DNA from: Isoetes taiwanensis
Lineage: Eukaryota > Streptophyta > Lycopodiopsida > Isoetales > Isoetaceae
Reading direction: 5' to 3'
DNA: 64,000 bases
NCBI GenBank assembly: GCA_021234155.1
Contig: JAJEKV010000012.1
Coordinates: forward strand, 2,549,436-2,613,435
Below, one piece after another: positions 22,811 to 34,275 of this stretch (the first letter of the stretch is position 1; each line of letters starts with the position of its first letter). The position numbers were made by a program, and so were the translations under genes. The notes below the pieces were generated by a model. The model saw only the letters and a program-made list of their open reading frames with translations. It ran no database searches and was not told the origin of the DNA.

Positions 22811-24462
22811 ACGATTATTTAATGTTGCCTCCAACTGCCCAAATGAACTAGGAAGACTGGATATAAAAGTAGCCACCTGCTCTTTGGGATCCACTTATCA
22901 CCTACAACCGCCAATTGCTGCACCAAGATCTTGAATCTGCATACTGCTTTCCCAATTTCTTCACTATCATCAATTCCGAAATTGCGGAATTCTTGTCGCA
23001 GAAACATCTTCATTGACTCTTCCTTTGATTCATAAATATCAACAAGAGTTTTGCCAGGCTTCATGAGCAGAATTCTTGCTGCTCACATCAAGTACTTGCT
23101 GATTTCCTAATGCTGCTACAATTAAATCATATGCCTTATTGTTACAAATTTGCCACTTTGCAACTTCATCGAAATTGCTGGGCTTCTTCTCTGTGCCTGT
23201 CACAATACTCCAGAGATCTCTTTGACGGAATAAAGATTTCATCCTCACCTTCCAGATGTAAAAACCTTCACCATCAAATCTGTCAATAGATGTCTTCTTC
23301 ACTATCACGTTGAAAGCCATCCTTGAATCTTGCACTCTAGAATTATCACACACAAATATAATAAGATAGATTTGCCCTCTACAAATATCTTCAACTAATT
23401 TTAGGGCCTTTTCCTAATCTGACATAAGCTCACTAATTTAAGGATGGGCTCTCAGCCATCATCGCTCCAACACAGAGAGCGAGCTAGTCATGAATTTGAA
23501 GCTTTTTTCAGGACCCCAATAATGCCCTTCTTCACAGCAGTCTCTTCAAATCCAAAGCTCAGATACCATGTAGAATTTCAGAGCACTCAGCGGATAACTA
23601 ACATGCACAACTAGATTACAAAATTTAGTTGGAATCACGATTATTTAATGTTGCCTCCAACTTCCCAAATGAACTAGGAAGACTGGATATAAGAGTAGCC
23701 ACTTGCTCTTTGGGATCCACTTATCACCTACAACTGCCAATTGCTGCACCAAGATCTTGAATCTGCACACTGCTTTCCCAATTTTCTCACTATCATCAAT
23801 ACCGAAATTGCGGAATTCTTGTCGCAGAAACATCTTCATTGACTCTTCCTTTGATTCATAAATATCAACAAGAGTTTTGCCGGGCTTCATGTACAGAATC
23901 CTTGCTGCTCACATCAAGTACTTGCTGATTTCCTAATGCTGCCACAATTAAATCATATGCCTTATTGTCACGAATTTGCCACTTTGCAACTTCATCGAAA
24001 TTGTTGGGCTTCTTCTCTGTGCCTGTCACAATACTCCAGAGATCTCTTTGACAGAATAAAGATTTCATCCTCACCTTCCAGATGTAAAAACCTTCACCAT
24101 CAAATCTGTCAATAGATGTCTTCTTCAATATCACGTTTGAAGCCATCCTTGAATCTTGCACTCTAGAATTATCACACACAAATATAATAAGATAGATTTT
24201 CCCTCTACAAATATCTTCAACTAATTTTAGGGCCTTTTCCTAATCTGACATAAGCTCACTAATTTAAGGATGGGCTCTCAGCCATCATCGCTGCAATACA
24301 GAGAGCGAGTTGGTCATGAATTTGAAGCCTTTTCCTGGACCCCAGCAATGCCCTTCTTCACAGCAGCCTCTTCAAAGCCAAAGCTCTGATACCATGTAGA
24401 ATTTTAGAGCACTCGGCGGATAACTAACATGCACAACTAGATTACAGAATTTAGTTGGAATC
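22811..24462 (-). repeat. 826-bp tandem duplication inside the gag-only element
   Basis: Unit 1 is 22811-23636 and unit 2 is 23637-24462, the same length and closely similar. Each holds the gag N-terminal frame, the leader, a primer-binding site (23557-23568 and 24383-24394) and the first 68 bp of the LTR. The inner copy therefore has a truncated LTR (23569-23636). Its primer site has one change (GCTCAGATACCA on plus). The structure could arise from template switching during reverse transcription or from unequal exchange. Confidence 0.9.
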
Positions 24463-24887
24463 CTGCCAACCGCAATTACTTGATTTTATAGATAGCAAAC
24501 AAAGACAGCTACGAAATTGATGGATGTGACTCTGATCAGGGACATGACTTTTGGATCCACATCATTGATCCACATATACAATGCCATGTGTACAATGGCT
24601 AGTATCCAACAGTAAACTGGTAAGTTTGTTGCCAGTGTGGCAAAATGTTATAGCCAATAAACCTCGTAAAGTTTAGGCAAAGAATTTCGCGCAGAATACT
24701 TAGATTAGTGCTTAATACTTGCCGTATAGTCTAATGCAGAGACCTCAGGCTAGGCCGGCTAGTTCTAAGAATTATGGCTCTAACAATAAGTGGTGTAGCC
24801 AGAGGGACGAAATAAACAACAAATGGAAAGAAAGGCAGTCGAAGGAATTTTTGGCAAAATGTATAAACACATAAAGGTAACTTTAAT

Positions 24888-24956
24888 AAATAGATACATA
24901 GATAGTATTTTAACGTCCATGGAGATCACAATAGGGTATTAAAGTTATTTAACATT
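24888..24956 (-). mobile_element. very short LINE 3' end with (GATA)-type tail
   Basis: A (TAGATACA)-like microsatellite at 24889-24905 is followed by TTTTAACGTCCATGGAGATC, the reverse complement of the conserved LINE 3' end (TCCATGGACGTTAAAA), for about 50 bp. Flanks AAAGGTAACTTTAAT (24873-24887) and AAAGTGACTTTAAT (24957-24970) look like a slightly diverged target duplication. Only the extreme 3' end was inserted. Confidence 0.65.
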
Positions 24957-26422
24957 AAAGTGACTTTAATGTGTAAAGTGACTTCAACAACTATGATCTT
25001 CCCAACATGGATGATATTGGATGTTGGAGACGTGGTGAGTGTGAGACATGGACTTGCAACATGGTTAAGGTCGCGTAATAGTCCTGGGTTGTACATACAA
25101 CACAGGAAGTGTACAAGATTAAAAAAACTTCGTCTGAAAGTCACCTCTGAATTCTATCTGTTGATTATTTATTCGAGAGGCATGGAAGCATCAATATGTA
25201 AGGCAATGGATGGATTGCACAATTTTGAAACATGTACTTTAGAACTACCTTACGAGCATTGAGATGCACATGGCTTTATTAGTTGCATCAATGCATTGTG
25301 TTAACGAAAAGAAACCTTACAAATAAACAACTATAATATAATGAGAATAGTTTATTCCATTTACTAATATCATTGATGAAAATACTATTTGTTAGCGTAT
25401 TTAACCGATCTATTGACCCATATGAGCACATTAATAGTACAGCACTTGAAACTACTTTGACCTAGTTTAGTTGTTCTATCAGTGTGGCATAAATTGGCAC
25501 AAGGTTTTTTTCATTAAAAAAATAAAAGCAATGGTGTTAATGTCTATAAAAGCACTACAATTGTCTCAATAGAATACTATAGCCACTGCAAATGCTAAAT
25601 CCGATGTAATTCAGCTGTCTCGCGTGATATATTAAACGCCCTCTCTCTTTCTATTTACTTCTATGTATGGCCGTGAAAAAGTAAGAAATTTAACCACATG
25701 CACCCCCCCTCCCCCGGGGCAAATCTGTGAGACAGAATAGCATGAACATGTCCTTATCTTTGAGATCGAGTAGCATAAGTCCTAAGAAGATATTGAAGGT
25801 TTCAAACAACCATAATCTAAAGCCATGTTAATGCATAAAATGCTTCAATTTGAACATATTCAACCATAATTCAAGCCATGTTAATGCATAAAATGCTTGA
25901 ATTTTGAGCTATGAAACATTAATGTAGTTATGCATTAAGTTCAGACATTCCATGCATAACCCAATTATGAAGTTGAAAGCTGCATTAACTCGTTATTTGA
26001 ATGCGGTAAACTTGATGTGAAGATGTTAAACTTATGTGACTGGGGAATATATAAAAATCACCATTGGGAATTTGCAGTATCTGTTGACATTAATTTAAGC
26101 ACAAGTGTGACATCAATGGCGCTGGGGAGTGGGGCAAAAGACTATTTTGAGGCGGCGCGTAGAGCGAGGCAGATAATGGGAGGACAAATTTGCAAATGTG
26201 GGTATGGAAGGAAGGAGAAAAAAATGAAAAGGGGCACGGGAAGGAACTCAAGTCCCAAGGATACAAAATCCTTATATTAGGGGCCAATGGTGGAAATAAA
26301 CATGTGCAAATAAAAATAGAAATAACAAAGGATGTGTGTGGGCCTGGGTGTAACACAGCAGGCAGGCAGAAATCCGGCGTCGACTGAGGCGCTTCAAAAA
26401 CACCATAGCCGGCAGTTCAAGA
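24957..26422. other. intergenic stretch and likely TIFY promoter
   Basis: No recognised gene. A 54-bp tandem duplication (25807-25860, 25861-25905) repeats CAACCATAAT...AGCCATGTTAATGCATAAAA. An A/T-box ATATATAAAAA at about 26047-26057 could be the TATA box of the TIFY gene, leaving a 5' UTR of up to about 340 nt. A short frame beginning MALGSGAKDYFEAARRARQI (ATG at 26116) lies in that leader and might be an upstream ORF or an unrecognised first exon. Confidence 0.4.
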
Positions 26423-27487
26423 ATGCAGCATTCTGGCCACGATTGCGTGAGTAAAACCTCTTAAATCCTTTCAGAGCGTACAGCCCAATCCTTCGGTTTG
26501 GTTGGGCTGCACCTGTTCATGTTAGCTGTCTCTATTCTATTTCTCGTTCTTCTTCTTCTGTTCATCTCTGCCTCTTCTCTGCTTAGGCCTTGCAGGTGCA
26601 CCAGGAAAATCATAGCCGCCCCTCGGACCGAATTCCGGCGCGCCCCGAGCCTGATCTCAGCCTCTCTATCGGTGGCTCCCTCAACACTAAAACCCCTTGC
26701 CATCAGTGGGATTCATCCAAGACTCAGCTCACCATTTTCTATGATGGCACTGTTTACGTCTTCGATGATGTCTCCGAAGAAATGGCAAGTCTTCTTTTCC
26801 TCCGCGGTTAGGTCGATAAAATTTATGTTCTCCGTGGACGATAAAAATCAATCAATCTATCTATCTATCTATCTTTGTTTGTCTGTCTGTCTGTCTGTCT
26901 ATCTGTCTATCTCCCTATCTATCTTTGTGGCAAAGCTTGAATAATTGTCCTTTTTTATCCCTAGGCTAGCCACATAATCAACGTGGCAGGACTTAGCTCT
27001 GGTGAGCCGGCTGTCCCAGATCTTCATTCCTTCCTCGAACGACAAAAGGCTACAACACAACCATCTCCTCGCGCTGACAATGGACATATTGGTTGGTGCC
27101 CTCAGGTTTTCTTGCATAAATTGTGTTGTCAGAACATGATGCTTTTCTGATGCATATATTGTGTATAGGTTTAAGATACAACCGAAAAGTATCACTTCAA
27201 AGGTTCCTTGAGAAGCGAAAATCTAGGTTTGTCACATCTGGTGTTACCTTGTCACATCTGGTGTTGCAGGCAAGTTGTATGTCAAGAATATTGACATGTT
27301 ATTCTCATTTGCTCCTTCCATTGCCAGATCTCGCGAAAAGGCTATTTTGGAACAAGAATCCAGGACTAATTCATGGGCCTGTGGCAAGCAAAATATTCTG
27401 GAAAGCACCTCCAATCGCATGGATCCCTTCGGATTCTTCGATGCCAAAAGGAAAGAACTCGAACAACAAAAACATGATGATCGATGA
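26423..27487 (+). CDS. TIFY/JAZ-like transcriptional repressor (5 exons, one GC-AG intron)
   Basis: TIFY-family protein; JAZ members repress jasmonate-responsive transcription factors in the nucleus. Exons: 26423-26446, 26587-26784, 26965-27091, 27169-27226 and 27328-27487. The total is 567 nt or 188 aa. The TIFY (ZIM) domain starts at QLTIFYDGTVYVFDDVSEEM (55-74) and continues ASHIINVAG across intron 2, matching the usual EKA..I..LA pattern. The Jas motif is RKVSLQRFLEKRKSRSREKA (122-141). Intron 2 has donor ATG|GCAAGT, a GC-AG intron; the downstream GT would give an early stop. A LINE tail sits in that intron. An EAR-like DLSLSI lies at 31-36. The LPIAR part of the JAZ degron reads LRYNR, so COI1 recognition may be weak. 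The start is the first ATG after an in-frame stop. Exon 1 is the least certain part. Confidence 0.8.
26812..26934 (+). mobile_element. LINE 3' end with (TCTA)n/(GTCT)n tail inside TIFY intron 2
   Basis: About 35 bp of the LINE 3' terminus (CGATAAAATTTATGTTCTCC then GTGGACGATAAAAA) followed by an 85-bp compound microsatellite of TCTA and GTCT units (26849-26934). The 35 bp align with the end of the 14.8-kb LINE. It lies wholly inside the 180-bp second intron of the TIFY gene, between the GC donor at 26785 and the AG at 26963-26964, so most of the intron is LINE-derived. Confidence 0.75.
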
Positions 27488-29300
27488 TGATCACAACACT
27501 AACAAGAAAGATCAACACCACAATAAAGACTAACTACACTACAGTGATACTATTGATACTATCGTATGAAGCACGAGAGTTGGAGCTATTGTGGGAAGCC
27601 CAAGGGACCATTTCTTTTTTAAGCTAAATGTACATTACAAAGACCCCATGATTTGAATATTTGGATAAAGCGTTGTTTTCTAATGTAAATGCAATATGTT
27701 TCTTCCTTTGATCTTTCCATTTACTGTATCTATGTATTTTGCACCTTAATCACATGGTTTTTTAGATCTTCTTAAAAAGCTTTCTTGCCAACTTGCCATG
27801 TGTAACATGACGACAAATGATGTCCTTGATATAATAATCTAATGCTCAATTTGGAGGCATGTGGCTACAGTGGATACTCTGTGTCCACCCATATATATGT
27901 TATGTGATACCACAACCTAATGTTATTGGTGTTTTTGCGTCGTCGAGTAGCTCATTCAAACAATGACATAATATAGAATCACATTAAATTGTGTGATTCT
28001 TAATCACTAGTTTAACAAGCGGATATGCTACAAAAAAAAATGAGTATAATATGCAATGGGGTACTCATAGGATATAGTAGAATGATAATGACATATTACA
28101 TACTACGTATCTATCATGCTTGGTAAGAGCACGCGGTTTTGGCATATATAATTTTGTTTAATAATGTTTACGTGAAACAATGATATTGGCATTTGTCGTG
28201 ACTCTTACAACATTGTTAATGGTTGTGTCTACATCATTCGTACGTTAACAAAATTAGCACGTGGCCATTTGTGTGTTGTATATACCTCCACCTAAATGTT
28301 CAATGTCTGCCACTGAACGGAAGATTATTCATTACTGTTAGAAAATATATCCCAACAACATCATTGACGATCATATAACCTTTCACGGCCTCTTGTTAGT
28401 TCTTTTTTTTTTGTGCAAATGATGTTATATTATATGTTGAACAACTATTTGAAGGGTTTCGCATGAAAATAGATCATGTCGACATATTTGATACTATGAC
28501 GCCCAATCATTTAGAAAGAGTTCTTACTCATTTGGAGCAGAAGTTTCAATGGGACTCCTCATGATACATGTATATTGACCTATTAAGTAGGCATGCCTAC
28601 ATTCTATCCTTGCCAAGAAATTTCGAGGTTAGAAAAACAATACTGTGGACCGGACGGGGCTAGTGTGAGACACGGTTTAGAATATGGTACGTAAGCTTCA
28701 GGAGTTAGATCTGCTACTTTATCAAATGATCCGGGTACTGCAGTTTAAAAAACCAACCATTCAAAAAATCTATGACCAAGCTTCTCCAGATTATTAAGGA
28801 TCTAGCCTAAGATCTGGAACTCATGGAGTGGAAATCAAAAGCTTTCTGCTTGTTTCGAGTATGGAGAGCGTTGATGACCATAAGATCATGGAGTTTAAAA
28901 CGAAATTCGAGGACACAATCTCGCCTACAGCTGCAGAAGCCACGAAAAAATCACGATTCAGTTATTTTTTATTCCACTATTCATTTTTTTTCAACTCGGA
29001 TTTTTAACCTATGTTTTGAGTTAAAAATTACGGCCTGTGTTTTTTTGGATTTGAATTAGTAGGTTCATTGCACCATTTATTACGTCCACTAGAAATTATA
29101 GACAATAAAATCATGGCAAAAAAACGGAGTTTAAACAAGGAAGAACGAAGTGGCTAATAGTTTTCCATCATAAAAAACATCTTTTATATTAATATAAGGT
29201 ATGTACATGTACAATATATGCCACAAATATGAGTACATAATCATTGATAATAATTTTTCACGTCTGCTTCTTCGGAAAGCAGCATTGTGGGGCTGATATT
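27488..29300. other. intergenic, no recognised content
   Basis: AT-rich sequence downstream of the TIFY gene. The first few hundred bases should include its 3' UTR. No frame longer than about 80 codons and no domain or repeat that I recognise. Confidence 0.5.
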
Positions 29301-29427
29301 AATAAATCAAACATTTAGAGTGTTTCCGTTGACATCCAATACTCTTCATCTTCATCCTTTGGATGCCAAAATGGAAGATTTATGCTGCTCTCTACATTCA
29401 AGCAACATTTGATGGGGTCATCATAGT

Positions 29428-32400
29428 TCAAACATATCTGGTCTTCCTGAAATCTTCTATCACCTCTAAGGTTTTATGTATGTTTTTAATGAAGATATCT
29501 TGTATCCCATGTTGTGGGTGGCAAATAACCTCCCAATTTCCTTGATCTAGAATGACGTGAAAGTCAAAGTCCTTCAGCTCCGGAACAACTGATCTAATCT
29601 TGAGTCTGTTAGCCCTTATCATAGAAGATCATATACCAATGTTTGCTCTGTCCTTTAGATGACTTAACAATTTCTGAACAAGCAAGACCTTTGAATATGA
29701 GAAGATTCCTTCTTTTCCAAATGGACCAGATGATCCATGCAGAAGCCAAATGAAATGCCCTTTTTGCTGAATTTTCCCATCCACTTGGATAGACTACTAA
29801 TAACACCTGCTGGCTATTCAAATTGCAACGAAAGAGGCCTTGAAGCCACAAGCAAACATGCCTGACATGTCTACATAGGAAGAAACAATGCTCAATTGTC
29901 TCGTCCCTCTGTGCACATAAGGGACAAAGTGCAGATACCTCTGGACGAAATCTGTGCACCAGAATATTAACACGCAGACAACGATGAATGACTTGCCACC
30001 ATAAAACAGATACTTTGGGATTGAGTAGTTTATCCCATACCCACTTCCATACTGCTTTCTTCCAGTCCCTATAAATGACCAAAGGACACTTGGATGAAGG
30101 AGGCAAGATGTCTGCAGCAAGCAAGACCTTGTCACGAACTTATTTGCTTTGACATGCTCATGAACTACCCAAGGCTGAGGATCATCCACTTGTGCTATTG
30201 GAGGAAGAACTGAAGACACCTTCTGCCAAATAGCTCGATCCCATCTTAAAAGGAGGAACTTAGCTCTAAACTCTTCCCATGTCAGCAACTGCCTTTGATT
30301 ATTATACCAATTAGATATCATATATACACCTGCTGATCTCCATCGACGCTGCGTCAATGGGTGGATTGAAGATATCAGAGGACCACCGTCCAATGGAATC
30401 CACCAACAACTTGCAGTAGTGCTAGTGTGCGCAAGATGGTGAAAATGAAACAAATATTGTACACTCTCCCATGCAACTAGCAATCCTTTAAGAAATGGAG
30501 ACGCATTAGGGTATGCAGTCAGTGGATAAAACAGAGCTCAGGGGAAAAGTGGTCTAAGGTCTAACAGATGGAGACCCAAAAGAAATGCACATTTGCAAAG
30601 ACTGATAAACTAGGCGGAAACTGGGGAACTCATCCACATTATTCAAAATTCTCCAAATAAACTTAGAAATCATCACCTTGCTCTGCGAAATAAACTTAGT
30701 CCTTCAGCTCCGGAACAACTGATCTAATCTTGAGTATGTTAGCCCTTATCATAGAAGATCATATACCAATGCTTGCTCTGTCCTTTAGATGGCTTAACAA
30801 TTTCTGAACAAGTAAGACCTTTGAATATGAGAAGATTCCTTCTTTTCCAAATGGACCAGATGATCCATGCAGAAGCCAAATGAAATGTTCTTTTTGCTGA
30901 ATTTTCCCATCCACTTGGATAGACTACTAATAACACCTGCTGGCTATTCAAATTGCAATGAAAGAGGCCTTGAAGCCACAAGCAAACATGCCTGACATGT
31001 CTACATCGGAAGAAACAATGCTCAATTGTCTCGTCCCTCTGTGCACATAAGGGACAAAGTGCAGATACCTCTGGACAAAATCTGTGCACCAGAATATTAA
31101 CACGCAGACAACGATGAATGACTTGCCACCATAAAACAGATACTTTGGGATTGAGTAGTTTATCCCATACCAACTTCCATACTGCTTTCTTCCAGTCCCT
31201 ATAAATGACCAAAGGACACTTGGATGAAGGAGGCAAGATGTCTGCAGCAAGCAAGACCTTGTCACGAACTTATTTGCTTTGACACGCTCATGAACTACCC
31301 AAGGCTGAGGATCATCCACTTGTGCTATTAGAGGAAGAACTGAAGACACCTTCTGCCAAATAGCTCGATCCCATCTTAAAAGGAGGAACTTAGCTCTAAA
31401 CTCTTCCCATGTCAGCAACTGCCTTTGATTATTATACCAATCAGATATCATATATACACCTGCTGATCTCCATCGACGCTGCGTCAATGGGTGGATTGAA
31501 GATATCAGAGGACCACCGTCCAATGGAATCCACCAACAACTTGCAGTAGTGCTAGTGTGCGCAAGATGGTGAAAATGAAACAAATATTGTACACTCTCCC
31601 ATGCAACTAGCAATCCTTTAAGAAATGGAGACGCATTAGGGTATGCAGTCAGTGGATAAAACAGAGCCCAGGGGAAAAGTGGTCTAAGGTCTAACAGATG
31701 GAGACCCAAAAGAAATGCGCATTTGCAAAGACTGATAAACTAGGCGGAAACCCGGGAACTCATCCACATTATTCAAAATTCTCGAAATAAACTTAGAAAT
31801 CATCACCTTGCTCTGCTGAAAGAAAATTGATCATCCCAAGGCTGCCAAAATGCTTTGGCAACATGCACTTTTCAAGCCCGACTTTTGTGGTGACACCCTC
31901 CTCATTTCCCCCCAAATGAAGTTCGACAACCTTGGCGATAAGTTGTACTTTTGTTGTGGAGCCAACATGAGCGAAGGCATATACATATGGGTGCTACTTA
32001 AAAGCCCGGCTTAGCCACAGCGATTCGTCCGCCATGGAAAGATTAGGCGTGGACCACGAGGAAAAGGTGCTTTTCAAGCCCTTAATCCTTTGCCTCCCAA
32101 GCATCACTTGATGAGATATGAACACCTACGGGGATACCAAGAAGTTTGGTTGCTTTACCATGGGGAAGGATCTTCCATGGATGGCGCGATTTCGCATGGT
32201 GGGCGGAGAGTTCAATGCCCATAATCTTTGTGCATACGCCAACCCACAAAAATATCGGATGCTAGGGAAAAAGAATCCAACAAAGGAAATGGCATTCCGC
32301 AAATTTTGCTCATCTGCCCCAAAAAAAAAAAAAGTATCATCTACATATTGATGACCTCCTGCGACCCATTGTTCATAAAAGTCCATGCAAAATTCCCTCC

Positions 32401-34275
32401 TGAGCGGCAAGAGAGAACACACAGGCAAGGACCTACGCCTGGCTTGTAAATAACAAAGGAGCTAATGGGCAGCCCTGACGGATGCCATGACCCACCTGAA
32501 AGAATCTTTGAGGGTTCCCCTTGGAAGAGAATAGAAGAAGCGAAAGCGAGAATAATGAAGCCTCATGACATCGGTTGTGGTGTGCACCAAAACCAAAGCG
32601 CAAGGGAGATTTCTCTTAGAAGACCCAATCAACATTGTTATGCGCTTTTGCAAAGTCCGACTTCAAATATACAATTTCATGGCTCTGCGAGTCGAGCCCA
32701 ATAAATACCTTCATAAATAGCGGCTACATTGTTTAATATGCATTGTTGTGGCAGAAATCATTTGTGTAGAAGAATATCCCAAAGCTTTTGAGCATAAGCT
32801 TTGGCAAAGATCTTGTACCTGAGAAGATAGCAAGGTGATAGGACACCGGTCAAAATTGATGAAGGCTCCTTATATTTGGGAATGAGAGAAATGCGGCTTT
32901 CGAGTTAAAATTTTGTCTAGCGCCTTTGCCTCTTGAAATCTGAAATCGCATTACCGTCCCATAACTCTGAAAAGAACTCTATAGGAATGCCATCAATTCG
33001 GGACACTTTCCTTTCTTCAAAAGGAAGGTAGCATCTGCTAAACCATTCAAGTAATCTACGCTTCTAGAGTAGCCCTTTGCTCTTAGGATATAATAGGATG
33101 TATCTTTGCAAGTAATGCCTCCACGAAAATTTGATTGGAAGGGAAGCAAAAAAAAGAAAGAAAAGTGGCCATCGCGAGAAAAGAATTTAAGTTGCTCGGG
33201 GATCGAGGAGATGAGAGGCCCATCTTGAACTTGGAGAACCACGATGGCAAAAGCTTGTCTCGGATTTTTCAGCTCTAAAAAGGAAGCACGTGCGGCGATT
33301 CCCCTCTTTGAACCATTGCGAGGCCGGCTTTACTTAGCGAGCATGATGGACTTGATCGGCTTCCATTGGTCTAATCTTTGGCGAATCGCTTCTCCTCACG
33401 GGCATCGTGGTACAAGCGGACACGCAAGCCATTAATTGTTGAGTGCAGAGCAATCAAAATCCCTCGATTAGCGGCGGCTCATTGGCGACCCCAATTCTTA
33501 GCAAAGGACTTCCGGTGAGCGAGCATCAACAATCCCGGCCATTCCTTTCCTTCTCACAAATGCGAGAGGACACGGCTTGCTTGCATCCATTCTTAAACTC
33601 CTCATCCTTCAAATATGAAGTGTTTAACTTGAAATAAGTCTTGGTTACGCTATGCCCCATCGAGAACAAGAGAAATCTTTGCGGATATTGATGCGAAATA
33701 GAAATTTGTCAAGCATGTTTTGTGAGAGAAATTATACAAATATATAGCTTCAATGGATTATAATATCATATGTCATGGCGTGCATATGCTCTACCAGCTC
33801 CAAGCCGACCATTGCACCAAGTGAAGGTTCCATCACCATCCACCTCTACCAAACCCACGGTTATGCATCAAGCTGCTGCCTTTGTTCATGTTCAAAGCCT
33901 TGGATGATTTTTGATCCTCTGTCGCATCGATCAACTTCCAACTCCACCATATTGAAGTCATCCACCAACAACCATGCAACATGAACCCCGGTCGAACTAG
34001 TTTGGATCTCAAAGCGACCCGAGTGCACCTCTCTCTATTATGTCTCCATGATATAAGCCCCCCTCCTCCCCCCTCCCCCTTGCGTCTGCTGCAACCACCA
34101 AGGCATTATATAAGCCTACCTACCCACGAAGCTCGTTTTGCACATCCTCCTTTTTGCACTTGTGCTCTTGTAGACAATAGAAATCTGAATTCAACCTAGC
34201 AAGAGCCATGGAAAGTTTGCTCTTTTTGGTTTGGGAAGAAGCAACACCTTTAACATTCTAGGAAACCAGCTTCAT
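29428..34275 (-). mobile_element. L1-type plant LINE, ORF2 relic with internal duplication
   Basis: Decayed ORF2 of a plant L1-like retrotransposon, read from right to left. At 34275 it begins MKLVS then a stop where Trp is expected, then NVKGVA and DFYCLQEHKCKKED, the AP-endonuclease start, with GDGTFTWCNGRLGAGRAYAR near 33.8 kb. The reverse transcriptase follows (33.3-32.0 kb), including the catalytic-box relative GGHQYVDDTFFFFGADEQN at 32.37-32.31 kb. Next come LINE C-terminal blocks near 31.9 kb, and the zf-RVT region: WWIPLDGG, LTQRRWRSAG, VLWWQVIHRCLRVNILVHRF, CPLCAQRDETIEHCFF. Many stops and shifts make it inactive. The zf-RVT part is present twice. The 5' end and ORF1 (34.3-36 kb) are not clear. 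This family differs from the microsatellite-tailed LINE. Confidence 0.85.
29568..31816 (-). repeat. 1130-bp tandem duplication in the LINE ORF2 C-terminus
   Basis: Unit 1 is 29568-30697 and unit 2 is 30698-31816, offset 1130 bp, with only scattered substitutions (for example CCACTTCC against CAACTTCC). Both copies hold the same two overlapping reading frames: one through LLTWEEFRAKFLLLRWDRAI, the other through KCPLVIYRDWKKAVWK. The frameshift therefore existed before the duplication. The junction lies at a short AAATAAACTTAG homology (30.69 kb and 30.65 kb). Confidence 0.92.

Larger units (their letters stand above)
22102..24611 (-). mobile_element. gag-only LTR retrotransposon (TR-GAG-like), complete ends
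   Basis: A 2.5-kb element in minus orientation. LTRs: 22102-22316 (215 bp) and 24395-24611 (217 bp), TG...CA in the right one. The 5-bp target duplication GTAAA is present at 22097-22101 and 24612-24616. The primer-binding site at 24383-24394, read on the minus strand as TGGTATCAGAGC, is the usual plant initiator-Met-tRNA site of copia elements. The interior encodes only gag: SIDRFDGEGFYIWKVRMKSL, VDIYESKEESMKMFLRQEFR and a CCHC knuckle CFCCDEKEHYAKEC (about 22.65-22.61 kb). No protease, integrase or RT is present, so it must have moved with help from another element. Two internal tandem duplications are listed separately. Confidence 0.9.

Noticed and set aside
26498-26944. 148-codon frame overlapping the TIFY gene
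   Set aside because: Different frame from the TIFY domain; its tail is translated microsatellite (repeated SIYLSIYL).
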